Below, piece after piece: positions 43,815 through 52,814 of a stretch of DNA of 64,000 bases (its first letter is position 1; every line of letters begins with the position of its first letter). The translations under genes and the position numbers were made by a program. The notes under the pieces were generated by a model. It saw nothing but the letters and a program-made list of their open reading frames with translations, ran no database searches and was not told the DNA's origin. The DNA is from Nakamurella aerolata (GTDB taxonomy: Bacteria > Actinomycetota > Actinomycetes > Mycobacteriales > Nakamurellaceae). The stretch spans positions 1 through 64,000 of the forward strand of contig NZ_JABEND010000006.1 of NCBI RefSeq assembly GCF_013002705.1, written 5' to 3'.

Positions 43815-44893
43815 CTAGCTGACCACGCTGTGGCGTCCCCGCGGCCGCTTCGCGGAAAGTCCCAGCAGTGCCCTGATATCGCGGACCGCGGCGCGGCCGG
43901 CCCGGTTGGCGCCGACGGTGGACGCGGACGGGCCGTAGCCGATCAGGTGCACCCGCGGGTCGACGACGGTGCGGGTGCCGTCCATCGCGATGCCGCCGCC
44001 GTGCCCGCGCAGCCGCAGCGGCCCCAGGTGCCCGAGCGAGGCTCTAAAACCGGTGCACCAGAACAGCATGTCGGCCTGGCGGAAGGTGCCGTCTGCGTCC
44101 CGCACCCCACCCGGTTCGATACTGCTGAACATCGGGTGCCGCTCCAGGATACCGGCGTCGCGGGCCGCGCGCAGCGCGGGAGTGAGCGGCAGACCGGTCA
44201 CCGAGACCACCGAGTTCGGGGTGAGCCCGCGCCGCACCCGCTCGTCCACCATCGCCACCGCGGCCCGGCCCAGCTCCGCGGTGAACTCGCGCTCCACCCA
44301 CACCGGCGGGCGCCGGGTGACCCAGCGCAGCGACGCCACCACCGGTGCGATCTCCATGGCGAGTTGCACGGCGGAGATGCCGCCGCCGATCACCACGGTC
44401 CGCTTTCCGGCGAACGCGTCCGGCCCGGTGTAGTCGTGGGCGTGCAGCTGCTGGCCGGCGAAGCTGGCGCGGCCGGGGTAGAACGGCCAGAACGGCCGGT
44501 TCCAGGTACCGGTGGCGTTGATCAGCACCCTGGCCCGGTACTGTCGGCCGGCCGTGTCGGTGGCGAGCAGCCCGGTGCCGTCGCCGCGCACCTGCACGAT
44601 CTGCACCGGGCGGCGAACCCTTGTGGCCAAACGCTTTTCGTAGTCGGCAAAGTAGTCGGGCACCGCGATGTTCGCCGGGACGTCGCTGCCCACCTCGGGC
44701 GGCTGCGAGCCGGGCAGCTCCCTGATGCCGTTGACGGTGGGCCATGGTGAGCGATTTCCAGCGGTGCAGCCAAGCTCCGCCAGGGGCGGTTTCGGCGTCG
44801 AGAATCAGATGGTCGGTGCCCGTGCGGTCCAGGTGGTGGGCAGCCGAACCCGGCCTGCCCTGCCCCGATCACCAGGACGTCCGCGGAGTCCAC
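43815..44893 (-). pseudogene. Flavin-containing monooxygenase, N terminus broken by two frameshifts
   Basis: Read in three segments on the minus strand this is a CzcO/BVMO-like flavoprotein. GTG 44893 starts DSADVLVIGAGQAGFG; after about 44840 the frame shifts to AHHLDRTGTDHLILDAET and APGGAWLHRWKSLTMA; after about 44742, at an extra C in the run GGCCC, it shifts again to TVNGIRELPG and on through VIGGGISAVQLAMEIAP, RRPPVWVEREFTAELG, FWCTGFRASL and HLIGYGPSAS to the stop at 43815. All motifs survive, so the damage is recent or reflects base-calling errors in C/G runs. Confidence 0.75.
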
Positions 44894-45009
44894 ATTGTCA
44901 GGTTACGGCTGTCGGAGCGGTGGGCACGCTGCGACGGTAGTCGACAGGAAGCAGACCGACCCAATCTCGGCGGCAACCGCAACGTGGGTCGCACCCCACG
45001 CCGCACGCA

Positions 45010-46386
45010 CTAGCGGTTCTGATAGCGGCGCAGTGCTTCTTGGCGTTGCTCGGCGAGGTCGAGCATGCGCTCGGGATAGCCGCCCGAGTAGCCGTCCGGG
45101 TGTTTCCATGGTTCGTGGGCGGCGGCGCCGGCAAGGTGTGCCAACTCGGGGATCCAGCGGCGAACGTAGTCGCCGCTCGGGTCGAAGCGCTTGCCCTGGG
45201 TGACCGGGTTGAAGATGCGGAAGTACGGGGCGGCGTCGGTTCCGGTGCCGGCGACCCACTGCCAGCCGTGGTTGTTCGAGGCGATGTCGCCGTCCGCCAA
45301 CAGGTTCAGAAAGTGCCTGGCCCCGTGCGGCCACCACACGTGCAGGTGCTTGACCAGAAAGCTCGCGGTGATCATCCGCAACCGGTTGTGCATCCACCCC
45401 TGCGCGGCCAGCTGGCGCATGCCGGCGTCCACCATCGGGAAGCCGGTGCGGCCGGCCTGCCAGCGGTCGAAGTCCGCATCGGGCTCCGCATAATCCGGCT
45501 CCGCGTAATCCATTGCGATCGGATGCAGATCGGCCCAGGCCGAGCCCGGCTGATGCCACAGCACGTCGGCATAGAACTCGCGCCAGCACAGCTCGGTGAC
45601 GTAGCGCTGCTCCGCCGCGCTCATGCTGCGCCCTGGCCGGACCAGGTCGGCCAGCAACGTGCGCGGATGCACTTCGCCGAACTTGAGGTACACCGACATC
45701 CTGCTGGTGCCGTCCAGATCCGGCCGGTCCCGCCCGGTGTCGTAACCGGCCAGCGCGTCGTCGCGGAACTGCTGCCAGCGCTGCCTGGCGGCGGCCTGCC
45801 CGGCCGGGTACCCGACCCGCTCGTCCGGCGAACCGGGTGAAGCCGCCGTCGGTCCGTCGCCCGGCAGCGGTTCGGTGTCGACGCCGCGCGCCCAGCGCAC
45901 CCGCACGTCACGGGCGGGTGAATGCCAACCGTGATCGCGCCAGGCCCGGCTGAACGGCGTGAACACCCGGTAGGGCGTGCCATCCGCCTTGGTCACCCTG
46001 CCCGGCCCGACGGCGTACGGCGTTCCGGTGACCGCCCAGTCGATGTGCTTGGCGTGCAACGCTTCTCGCACCTTGGCATCCCGCCGGCGGCCGTACGGAC
46101 TCGGCTCGCCGGTGACGTGCACCGCTGCCGCACCCAGCTCCGCGGCGAGTGCCGGTACCACGGCGACCGGGTCGCCGGTGCGCACCACCAGCGCCCCTGA
46201 ACAGGCAGCGTCCAGGGCGCGCAGCGACGCCAGCAACCGGTCCCGGCGCACCGTCCCCGCCGACCCCAACAACGCTGGGTCGAGCACGAACAGCGGCACT
46301 ACCTGCCCGGTGCGGGCCGCGGCGGCCAGCGCCGGTTGGTCGACGGTGCGCAGGTCGCGCCGGAACCACATCACCGAGCGCGTCAT
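45010..46386 (-). CDS. phrB: Deoxyribodipyrimidine photolyase (class I)
   Basis: A 458-residue protein of full length. The N-terminal alpha/beta antenna domain starts MTRSVMWFRRDLRTVDQP; the FAD domain contains CWREFYADVLWHQP, TGFPMVDAGMRQLAAQGWMHNRLRM, ASNNHGWQWVAGTGTDAAPY and FRIFNPVTQGKRFDPSG, all hallmarks of CPD photolyases. It repairs UV-induced cyclobutane dimers using light, with FAD and an antenna chromophore. It is 116 bases upstream of the broken monooxygenase on the same strand. Confidence 0.95.
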   Translation of the reverse strand: MTRSVMWFRRDLRTVDQPALAAAARTGQVVPLFVLDPALLGSAGTVRRDRLLASLRALDAACSGALVVRTGDPVAVVPALAAELGAAAVHVTGEPSPYGRRRDAKVREALHAKHIDWAVTGTPYAVGPGRVTKADGTPYRVFTPFSRAWRDHGWHSPARDVRVRWARGVDTEPLPGDGPTAASPGSPDERVGYPAGQAAARQRWQQFRDDALAGYDTGRDRPDLDGTSRMSVYLKFGEVHPRTLLADLVRPGRSMSAAEQRYVTELCWREFYADVLWHQPGSAWADLHPIAMDYAEPDYAEPDADFDRWQAGRTGFPMVDAGMRQLAAQGWMHNRLRMITASFLVKHLHVWWPHGARHFLNLLADGDIASNNHGWQWVAGTGTDAAPYFRIFNPVTQGKRFDPSGDYVRRWIPELAHLAGAAAHEPWKHPDGYSGGYPERMLDLAEQRQEALRRYQNR

Positions 46387-46434
46387 CCGCGCGGCACCGG
46401 ATCCGAGTCGCCGACGCGCCGGCGCCGGTACTGG

Positions 46435-46944
46435 TCAGAGATCGGCGGAACCGCTCACGCCGAGGTTGGGGCGCTTGCCCGTCACCCTGGCCTTGGCGAT
46501 GTCGAGCAGCATGCCGACCGGTCCGGGCGAGTCCCAGTACTCGGCACCCTCGGCGTCCACCCTGATCACCGCGACCTTCGGGTCGTCCGGCTCGCACTGG
46601 AAATAGTCTTTGGCGAAATCACTCCAGAGCTGGTTGGCCCGCTCCGGGTCGTGAGTGGCAGATCCGTTGCCGCGCAACGACACCCACGACGAACGCTCGG
46701 TGAACGCCACATTCACCGACGGGTTCGCGGCCAGCTCGTTGGCCAGCGGTGAATCCGCAAGACCGAGGTACCACAAGGTGCCGTCGAACTCGGTGTCCAG
46801 ACACGTCATCGGCCGGGACACCAGCCCGTCGGCGCTGTTGGTGGTGATCATGCAGATCCGCTGACCCTTGATCAGTTCGGCCACCTTGGTGACCGCGTCG
46901 GCGTTCTGCTCGGCATCGCTGCCGGTTCGGTTCTGCTCCGCCAT
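46435..46944 (-). CDS. Pyridoxamine 5'-phosphate oxidase-like general stress protein
   Basis: A 169-residue split beta-barrel of the general stress protein 26 group: ICMITTNSADGLVSRPMTCLDTEFDGTLWYLG, then VNVAFTERSSWVSLRGNGS. FMN or F420 could be the cofactor. GGAAGGAG precedes ATG 46944. It lies upstream of photolyase on the same strand with a 48-base gap, so both could share a transcript that answers to light or oxidative stress. Confidence 0.88.
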   Translation of the reverse strand: MAEQNRTGSDAEQNADAVTKVAELIKGQRICMITTNSADGLVSRPMTCLDTEFDGTLWYLGLADSPLANELAANPSVNVAFTERSSWVSLRGNGSATHDPERANQLWSDFAKDYFQCEPDDPKVAVIRVDAEGAEYWDSPGPVGMLLDIAKARVTGKRPNLGVSGSADL

Positions 46945-47124
46945 CACAGCTCCTTCCGCTGGCGATGCCAGCGCTCAGACGGCCGGCATCGATGAAGTAC
47001 CGCATGGCCAAGCCTGCCGCATAACGCCCGGCGATGCAGCGGGAGCTTCGACCGACCGGGGGCCTGCATCGCTGCCGGCCAGGTGCGCGTGCTGCACACT
47101 GGAACCTCATCCCGAGGAGGCCAG

Positions 47125-48834
47125 ATGCCCGAGACGCCCGAGACGTTCGGCAGCTCCGACAGCACCGACGTGCTGGTGATCGGGGCCGGCCTGGCCGGAC
47201 TGGTCGCCGCGGTGGAGGCCGCCGACGCCGGCAAGCGGGTGATCGTCGTCGACCAGGAACCCGGCGCCAGCCTCGGCGGGCAGGCCTGGTGGTCGTTCGG
47301 CGGGCTGTTCATGGTCGACTCCCCGGAGCAGCGGCGGATGGGCGTGCACGACAGCGCCGAGCTGGCACTGGCCGATTGGCTGGGCTCTGCCGGTTTCGAC
47401 CGCGACGAGGACTACTGGCCGCGGCAGTGGGCCCATGGCTTCGTCGACTTCGCCTCGGGTGAGCTGCGCGGCTGGCTGCGGGAACTGGGCGTCAAGGTGT
47501 TCCCGGTGGTGCAGTGGGCCGAGCGCGGCGGCTACCAGGCCGCCGGCGACAGCCTGCTGGAGACCGCACACGGCAACTCGGTCCCGCGCTTCCACGTGGT
47601 CTGGGGCACCGGACCCGGCCTGTTGGCGCCGTTCGTCCGGCGCGCGCAGCAGCACCTGCGGGACGGCCGGCTGCAGCTGCGGTTCCGGCACCGGGTCACC
47701 GAGCTGCTGACCGATACCGGCGACGCAGCGGCGGTGACCGGCGCGCGGGGCGAGATCCTCGCCGAGTCGGCGGCCGCCAGGGGTGAGCGGTCCAGCCGGG
47801 AGGTGGCCGGTGAGTTCGTGATCGCCGCCGGTGTCACCGTCGTCAGCTCCGGTGGGATCGGTGCCAACCACGATCTGGTGCGGGCGAACTGGCCGGTCGG
47901 CTACGGCGATCCCCCTGCCGAGATGATTTCCGGAGTACCGGATTCCACCGACGGGTTGATGCTCGGCGTCGCGCAGCGGGCCGGCGGCCGGCTGATCAAC
48001 TCGGACCGGATGTGGCACTACCCCGAGGGCGTCGTCAACCACAGCCCGGTGTGGAGCAACCACGGCATCCGCATTCTCGCCGGGCCGTCGTCACTGTGGC
48101 TGGACGCCACCGGCCGGCGGCTGCCCAGCCCGCTGTTCCCCGGGTTCGACGCGCTCGGCGCCTTGCGCGAGGTGACGGCGAGCGGTCACGCGCACAGTTG
48201 GTTCGTGTTGAACTCGGCGATCATCGGCCCGGAGTTCGCCCTGTCCGGATCGGAACAAAACCCTGACCTCACCGGCAAATCCGTTGTGCAGCTTGCAAAA
48301 TCACGTCTCGGGAAAGGTCCCACCGCAGCAGTGCAGGCCTTCGTCGACGGTGGCGTCGACTTCGTCACCGCGGACACCGTTGCCGAGCTGGCCGGCAAGA
48401 TGAACGAGCTGGGCGGCGGCCAACTGATCGATGCCGGCGAGTTGGAGCGCGTCATCGTAGCCCGCGACCTGCAGGTGCGCAGCGGCCTCGGCAAGGACCC
48501 GCAGATCGCCGCGGTCGCCGCCGCCCGCCGATTCCGCGGTGATCGGATGATGCGGATCGCCGACGACGGCGAGCTGTTGGACCCGCGCAAGGGCCCGCTG
48601 ATCGCGGTGCGGCTGCACGTCCTCACTCGGAAAACGTTGGGGGGCTTGGAGACCGACCTGACCGGAGCGGTTCGCCGCAGCGACGGCAGCGTGCTGGACG
48701 GGCTGCTGGCCGCGGGTGAGGCCGCCGGCTTCGGCGGTGGCGGCATGCACGGTTATCGGGCTCTGGAAGGGACATTCCTTGGCGGTTGTTTGTTGTCCGG
48801 ACGAGTTGCCGGTCGAACCGCCGGCCGCAGCTGA
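47125..48834 (+). CDS. FAD-binding dehydrogenase (KstD/flavocytochrome-like)
   Basis: A 569-residue flavoprotein. FAD motif VLVIGAGLAGLVAAVEAADAG (about residue 15), then GGQAWWSFGGLFMVDSPEQRRMG, IAAGVTVVSSGGIGANHDL, and the C-terminal GGGGMHGYRALEGTFLGGCL that closes the FAD site. It is of the group annotated as FAD-binding dehydrogenase near 3-ketosteroid delta-1-dehydrogenases and fumarate reductases; substrate is not defined. GAGGAGG precedes ATG 47125. It is divergent from the PPOX stress gene. Confidence 0.9.
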   Translation: MPETPETFGSSDSTDVLVIGAGLAGLVAAVEAADAGKRVIVVDQEPGASLGGQAWWSFGGLFMVDSPEQRRMGVHDSAELALADWLGSAGFDRDEDYWPRQWAHGFVDFASGELRGWLRELGVKVFPVVQWAERGGYQAAGDSLLETAHGNSVPRFHVVWGTGPGLLAPFVRRAQQHLRDGRLQLRFRHRVTELLTDTGDAAAVTGARGEILAESAAARGERSSREVAGEFVIAAGVTVVSSGGIGANHDLVRANWPVGYGDPPAEMISGVPDSTDGLMLGVAQRAGGRLINSDRMWHYPEGVVNHSPVWSNHGIRILAGPSSLWLDATGRRLPSPLFPGFDALGALREVTASGHAHSWFVLNSAIIGPEFALSGSEQNPDLTGKSVVQLAKSRLGKGPTAAVQAFVDGGVDFVTADTVAELAGKMNELGGGQLIDAGELERVIVARDLQVRSGLGKDPQIAAVAAARRFRGDRMMRIADDGELLDPRKGPLIAVRLHVLTRKTLGGLETDLTGAVRRSDGSVLDGLLAAGEAAGFGGGGMHGYRALEGTFLGGCLLSGRVAGRTAGRS

Positions 48835-49076
48835 GCGCGAACAATCATCGGCGCGGTACCGCCGACCAGGTGGTCGATGCAGCAATTCTCGATGTGTTAC
48901 CGGGTCTCGATTTGTTACCGGGCGAAAGGGTCGTTGTCCGGACACGAAACTACTTCACTTTCGGATATCGCAAACCGGCCATCGCGCCTAGGCTCGATAC
49001 ACGGACAGCCGGTGGCCACCGGTTCCGTCTGGGGCCGATCAGGCCTCAGCCGCCCGCAACGCAAGGAGTGGTTTGG
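48835..49076 (+). other. Upstream region of the DUF1269 gene
   Basis: 242 bases with no gene. A near-perfect direct repeat lies at about 48887-48922 (CTCGATGTGTTACCGGG and CTCGATTTGTTACCGGG), a plausible duplicated regulator site or promoter element. The sequence TTGTCCGGAC occurs twice around it (about 48791 and 48934). Confidence 0.4.
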
Positions 49077-49670
49077 ATGGCCGAAAAGTACGCGGTGGCA
49101 ATAACTTTCGACGACAACGCCAAGACTTTTCAGGCGTTCTCAGAGCTGCAGAACGCCGGCGGGGTTGGCATCACTGCCGCGGCAATCGTCGACCGGGCCG
49201 AAGACGGGCGCTTCAGCATTCCGGAGCAGACCGACAGCAAGTGGGGCGCGGGTCTGGCCTCCGGTTCCATCATCGGGATGCTGGTCGGGGTGCTCGGCGG
49301 TCCCCTTGGCATGCTGCTGGGTTGGGGCGTCGGCGCCACCACCGGCGCGCTGGTGGACGCCAGCCGGATGGACAAGGGCGACGACGCCATCGCCGCGTTC
49401 AGCGAGCTGATCAAGCCGGGCCACAACGCGATCATCGCCGAGACCGAAGAGGCCAGCACCGAGCCGCTCGACGCGTTCGTCGCGCAGGCCGGCGGCACCC
49501 TGATCCGCCAGCCGCTGGACGAGGTGATCGACGAGCTGGAGGCCCAGCAGGCCGCCGCCGAGGCCGCCGCGAAGGCCGCTCGCGAGGAGATGCGCAAGCA
49601 GAAGAAGCAGGAGCGCAAGGAGGACAGGGACAAGCGGTTCGACGAGCTCAAGAAGAAGCTGCATCTCTAG
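49077..49670 (+). CDS. DUF1269 membrane-associated protein
   Basis: A 197-residue protein starting MAEKYAVAITFDDNAKTF. Residues 60-90 form a glycine-zipper helix pair (GMLVGVLGGPLGMLLGWGVG) of the DUF1269 family; the C-terminal 50 residues are a Glu/Ala/Lys/Arg coiled coil. Members are stress-induced and membrane-associated with no known enzyme activity. AAGGAG lies upstream of ATG 49077. Confidence 0.85.
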   Translation: MAEKYAVAITFDDNAKTFQAFSELQNAGGVGITAAAIVDRAEDGRFSIPEQTDSKWGAGLASGSIIGMLVGVLGGPLGMLLGWGVGATTGALVDASRMDKGDDAIAAFSELIKPGHNAIIAETEEASTEPLDAFVAQAGGTLIRQPLDEVIDELEAQQAAAEAAAKAAREEMRKQKKQERKEDRDKRFDELKKKLHL

Positions 49671-49811
49671 CACACAACCGGGTGACGGTTGGCGGCGGGG
49701 GCCGGTGATGCGGTAGCGTGCGCCGGTCCCTGCACGTCACCACGGTGCTCGGCATCGTGGTACGCCAGCTGTCGGGGGCTGGCTCTCCAACAGCCGAAAG
49801 CAGCCCCCTTG

Positions 49812-50687
49812 ATGCGACGACGCCTGCTGTCCGCCGTTCTCACCCTGCTCGTGGTGCCCACCACCGCGACCCTTTCCCCCGCCCTGGTGCCCACCGCCGG
49901 GCCCGGCGTCACCGTCGCGGCCGCGGCGTCGGCCCATCCCAAGCTGGACGCCACGCTGGCCGCGGCCAAGCGGGCCACCACCATGAACGCCGCCTATCGG
50001 TACGGCGGCGGCCACGGCCCCACCCCCAACAGCAGCCCGGCGAACACCGACTGCTCCGGCTTCACCCGGTGGGCCTACTACCAGGGCTTCCGCTACGACA
50101 TCGGCGCCGGCAGCGCCGAAAGCGTCCGCACCTCAGGCCGTTTCACCAAGACCAGCAGCCCGCAGCCGGGCGACCTGGCGTTCTTCGGCAGCGGCGGACG
50201 CGGTCCGGCAACCCACGTCGGCATCTACGCCGGACGCAATGCGGCCGGGGTGCCGACGCTGATCCACAACAGCACCCCCGGCACCGTGGTGCATACCAGC
50301 ACGTTCAGCTCGTACTACACGTCTCGGCTGATCGGCTACTACCACCTGACGGCGGTGGCAGACAAGCCGGCCGCGCCGGCCAAACGGGGCACCTCGGTAG
50401 CGATCGCGGTGAACGACTCCACCCTGCGCCCCGGGCAGGCCGGCACCGTGAACGTCGGGCTGCGATCCGGCACCGCCCGCGTCCCCCGGCAACAGGTGAA
50501 GCTGTATCAGCTGGTCGGCGGGCAGTGGATGCTGGGCGCAACGGGCACCACCAACGCCATCGGCAACTACGCCTTCCGCATCTACGGGGCCAAGACCGCG
50601 GCCAGCTACCGGGCCACCTTCGCCGGCAGCGCCGGTTACCTGCCGTCGGCGTCCAGCGCGGTGCGGATCACCGTGGCCAGCCGCTGA
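49812..50687 (+). CDS. Secreted NlpC/P60 peptidoglycan hydrolase with C-terminal Ig-like domain
   Basis: A 291-residue protein with a signal peptide (MRRRLLSAVLTLLVVPTTA). The catalytic domain has NTDCSGFTRWAY (nucleophile C81), GDLAFFGSGG, ATHVGIYAG (His) and TLIHNST (third residue). It cleaves peptidoglycan cross-bridges. Residues about 195-291 are a beta-rich domain of the bacterial Ig-like/carboxypeptidase-regulatory type (NDSTLRPGQAGTVNVGLRS), likely for wall binding. ATG 49812 is chosen because the signal peptide begins there. Confidence 0.9.
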   Translation: MRRRLLSAVLTLLVVPTTATLSPALVPTAGPGVTVAAAASAHPKLDATLAAAKRATTMNAAYRYGGGHGPTPNSSPANTDCSGFTRWAYYQGFRYDIGAGSAESVRTSGRFTKTSSPQPGDLAFFGSGGRGPATHVGIYAGRNAAGVPTLIHNSTPGTVVHTSTFSSYYTSRLIGYYHLTAVADKPAAPAKRGTSVAIAVNDSTLRPGQAGTVNVGLRSGTARVPRQQVKLYQLVGGQWMLGATGTTNAIGNYAFRIYGAKTAASYRATFAGSAGYLPSASSAVRITVASR

Positions 50688-50700
50688 CGGTGCGGCCGGT

Positions 50701-50768
50701 GGTCCGGTCCTGCCGGTGGTCCGGTCCTGCCGGTGGTTCGGTCCTGCCGGTGGTCCGGTCCTGCCGGT
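50701..50768 (+). repeat. 17-bp tandem repeat x4 between NlpC/P60 and MATE genes
   Basis: Four adjacent copies of GGTCCGGTCCTGCCGGT (the third with one change) fill the gap between the two genes. The period of 17 is not a multiple of three, in line with a non-coding array. Confidence 0.9.
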
Positions 50769-50804
50769 GGTCGCCGCGTCGGCGGCCGGTGCCGGTCTGA
50801 GAGC

Positions 50805-52139
50805 ATGCGGGACGTGGTTGCGCCCAGCCTGAACCGACAGATCCTCGCCCTCGCGCTGCCGGCGCTCGGCGCGCTGATTGCCGAGCCGATCTTCCTGCTG
50901 GTGGATTCGGCGATCATCGGCCATCTCGGAGTGGCGCAGCTGGCCGGCGTCGGGGTCGCCGCCACCATTCTCACCACCGCCGTTGGCCTGTCGGTGTTCC
51001 TGGCCTACGGCACCACCGCGCAGGTGGCACGGTTGCTCGGCGCCGGGAACCTGCGGCGCGCGCTCAGCCTCGGCATGGACGGCATCTACCTGGCGTTGGG
51101 GATCGGCCTTGCGCTGGTCGTCGTCGGGATGCTGGCCGGGCCGGCCGCGATCCGGGCGCTGGGCGCCAGCGGCGATGCTGCCCGGTACGGCACCAGCTAT
51201 CTGCTGTGGTCGCTGCCAGGCCTGCCCGGCATGCTGGTGGTGCTGGCCTGCACCGGGGTGCTGCGCGGCCTGCAGGACACCCGCACCCCGCTGTGGGTCG
51301 CGGTGGCCGGGGCGATCTCCAACATCGGGTTGAACCTGTTGCTGGTCAACGGTTTCGGCTGGGGCGTCGCCGGTTCGGCGATCGGCACGGTGATCGCGCA
51401 GACCCTGATGGCGGCGGCGTTGGTCGCGGTGGTGGTGCGGCACGCTCGTCACCACCGAGCCAGCCTGCGACCGGACCGACGCGGCATTCGCGGGGCCGGG
51501 GCCGCCGCCGTCCCACTGTTGATCCGCACCCTGGCGCTGCGGGTGGGCATTCTGGCCACCACCATGGCCGCGGCACGGCTCGGCCAGGTCGGGCTGGCCG
51601 GGCATCAGGTGGTGAACACCGTGTGGAACTTCCTCGCGCTGGCGCTGGACGCACTCGCGATCGCGGCACAAGCGTTGACCGGCAAGACTTTAGGGGCGGG
51701 TGACGCCGCCGAGGTACGGGGCGTGACGCGCGCCATGGTGTGCTGGTCGCTGGGGGCCGGCGCGGTGATCGGGCTGCTGGTGTTGCTCGCCGCGCCCTGG
51801 GTCGGCGCTGTCTTCACGCCGGATTCCGGTGTGCGGCACGCCATCACGCTGGGACTGCTGGTGGTCGCGGTGGCGCAGCCGCTGGCCGGTTATGTGTTCC
51901 TGCTGGACGGGGTGCTGATCGGCGCCGGCGACGGGAAGTACCTGGCGTGGGCCGGCTGCCTCGCGGTCCTGGTGTACCTGCCATTCGCCTGGGCCGTCGC
52001 GGCCTGGGCGCCGGCCGGGCCGGTCGGGCTGCTCTGGCTCTGGATCGCTTACACCGCAGTGTATTTGACCGCCCGCGCGGTGACGTTGGGCCTGCGCTAC
52101 CGACGGGACGCGTGGCTGGTGCTCGGCGCCGGTCGATGA
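50805..52139 (+). CDS. MATE-family efflux transporter (DinF type)
   Basis: A 444-residue protein with twelve helices. ALGALIAEPIFLLVDSAIIGHLGVA is the DinF-type start, and LACTGVLRGLQDTRTPLWVAV the central motif. DinF-type MATE proteins export drugs or oxidised compounds using H+ or Na+. ATG 50805 is taken because the helix begins soon after; the extension to 50733 is the translated tandem repeat. Confidence 0.92.
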   Translation: MRDVVAPSLNRQILALALPALGALIAEPIFLLVDSAIIGHLGVAQLAGVGVAATILTTAVGLSVFLAYGTTAQVARLLGAGNLRRALSLGMDGIYLALGIGLALVVVGMLAGPAAIRALGASGDAARYGTSYLLWSLPGLPGMLVVLACTGVLRGLQDTRTPLWVAVAGAISNIGLNLLLVNGFGWGVAGSAIGTVIAQTLMAAALVAVVVRHARHHRASLRPDRRGIRGAGAAAVPLLIRTLALRVGILATTMAAARLGQVGLAGHQVVNTVWNFLALALDALAIAAQALTGKTLGAGDAAEVRGVTRAMVCWSLGAGAVIGLLVLLAAPWVGAVFTPDSGVRHAITLGLLVVAVAQPLAGYVFLLDGVLIGAGDGKYLAWAGCLAVLVYLPFAWAVAAWAPAGPVGLLWLWIAYTAVYLTARAVTLGLRYRRDAWLVLGAGR

Positions 52140-52145
52140 GTCGCG

Positions 52146-52814
52146 TCAGCCGACCCCCTGCGCGGCGTAGTCACGGATCTGCACCTTCGATGCGATCTGA
52201 AGCAGCTGCTGATCGGGAAGGTCAGCGGTACTGGCGGGGAACTGCACCATCGCGCGGAGACCGCGACCCACGTCGACGATCACCGTCCTGCCACCTGCCG
52301 GGTTGGTGTTGTCGTTGCGCAGCAACAATTGTCGCCCGTTCACGGTGCGGTCCATGGCGCCTGGCGCCGACTTCGGCTCGGCGAGCAGCACCACGATCAT
52401 GGAGGGGTACGACATCTTGATGTCCGGTCCGGGACCCTCGGTGGACGTCTCGCTGACCACCATGCCCCCTGGGCCGTACTCGACCGCGCCGTTGTCGCTG
52501 CGGGCGAAGGCCCAGCCGTTCGGCAACTGCGGCAACGCGAACGGCGCACTGGCCGGGGTGGCTGCGGCGACCAATCCGGACGTGGCCCGTGGTTGCGCCG
52601 CGGCGGGCTGCGTCGGCTCACCCGGGGTGTTGACCAGCAGCGCTGGGGTCAGGATGATCGCGGCCGCCGCGACCCCCGCGCCCGCGGTGTAAGCGAGCCG
52701 GCGCCTGCGTTGCCTGGCGCCGATGGCGGCCTCGATGGCCGCCATGGCGGCGCCGGCATCGCGAGCGTTGGCGGCCTGGGCGGTGAGCTCGTCGTGCAGG
52801 GCTGTGGTGCTCAT
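52146..52814 (-). CDS. Single-pass membrane protein paired with the SigE-type sigma factor
   Basis: A 222-residue protein. A short cytoplasmic part with a basic stretch (GARQRRRRLAYT) is followed by one helix near residues 42-61 and an extracytoplasmic beta-rich domain. The ATG overlaps the stop of the sigma-factor gene and AAGGAG is present, so they are one operon; the protein is probably the membrane regulator (anti-sigma-like) of that factor. It lacks the zinc-binding HxxxCxxC of classic ZAS anti-sigma factors. Function is inference from the gene pair. Confidence 0.8.
   Translation of the reverse strand: MSTTALHDELTAQAANARDAGAAMAAIEAAIGARQRRRRLAYTAGAGVAAAAIILTPALLVNTPGEPTQPAAAQPRATSGLVAAATPASAPFALPQLPNGWAFARSDNGAVEYGPGGMVVSETSTEGPGPDIKMSYPSMIVVLLAEPKSAPGAMDRTVNGRQLLLRNDNTNPAGGRTVIVDVGRGLRAMVQFPASTADLPDQQLLQIASKVQIRDYAAQGVG

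Noticed and set aside
49680-49811. A ydaO (cyclic di-AMP) riboswitch before the NlpC/P60 gene, as seen in other actinobacteria
   Set aside because: The conserved boxes of that riboswitch are not present in this short leader.
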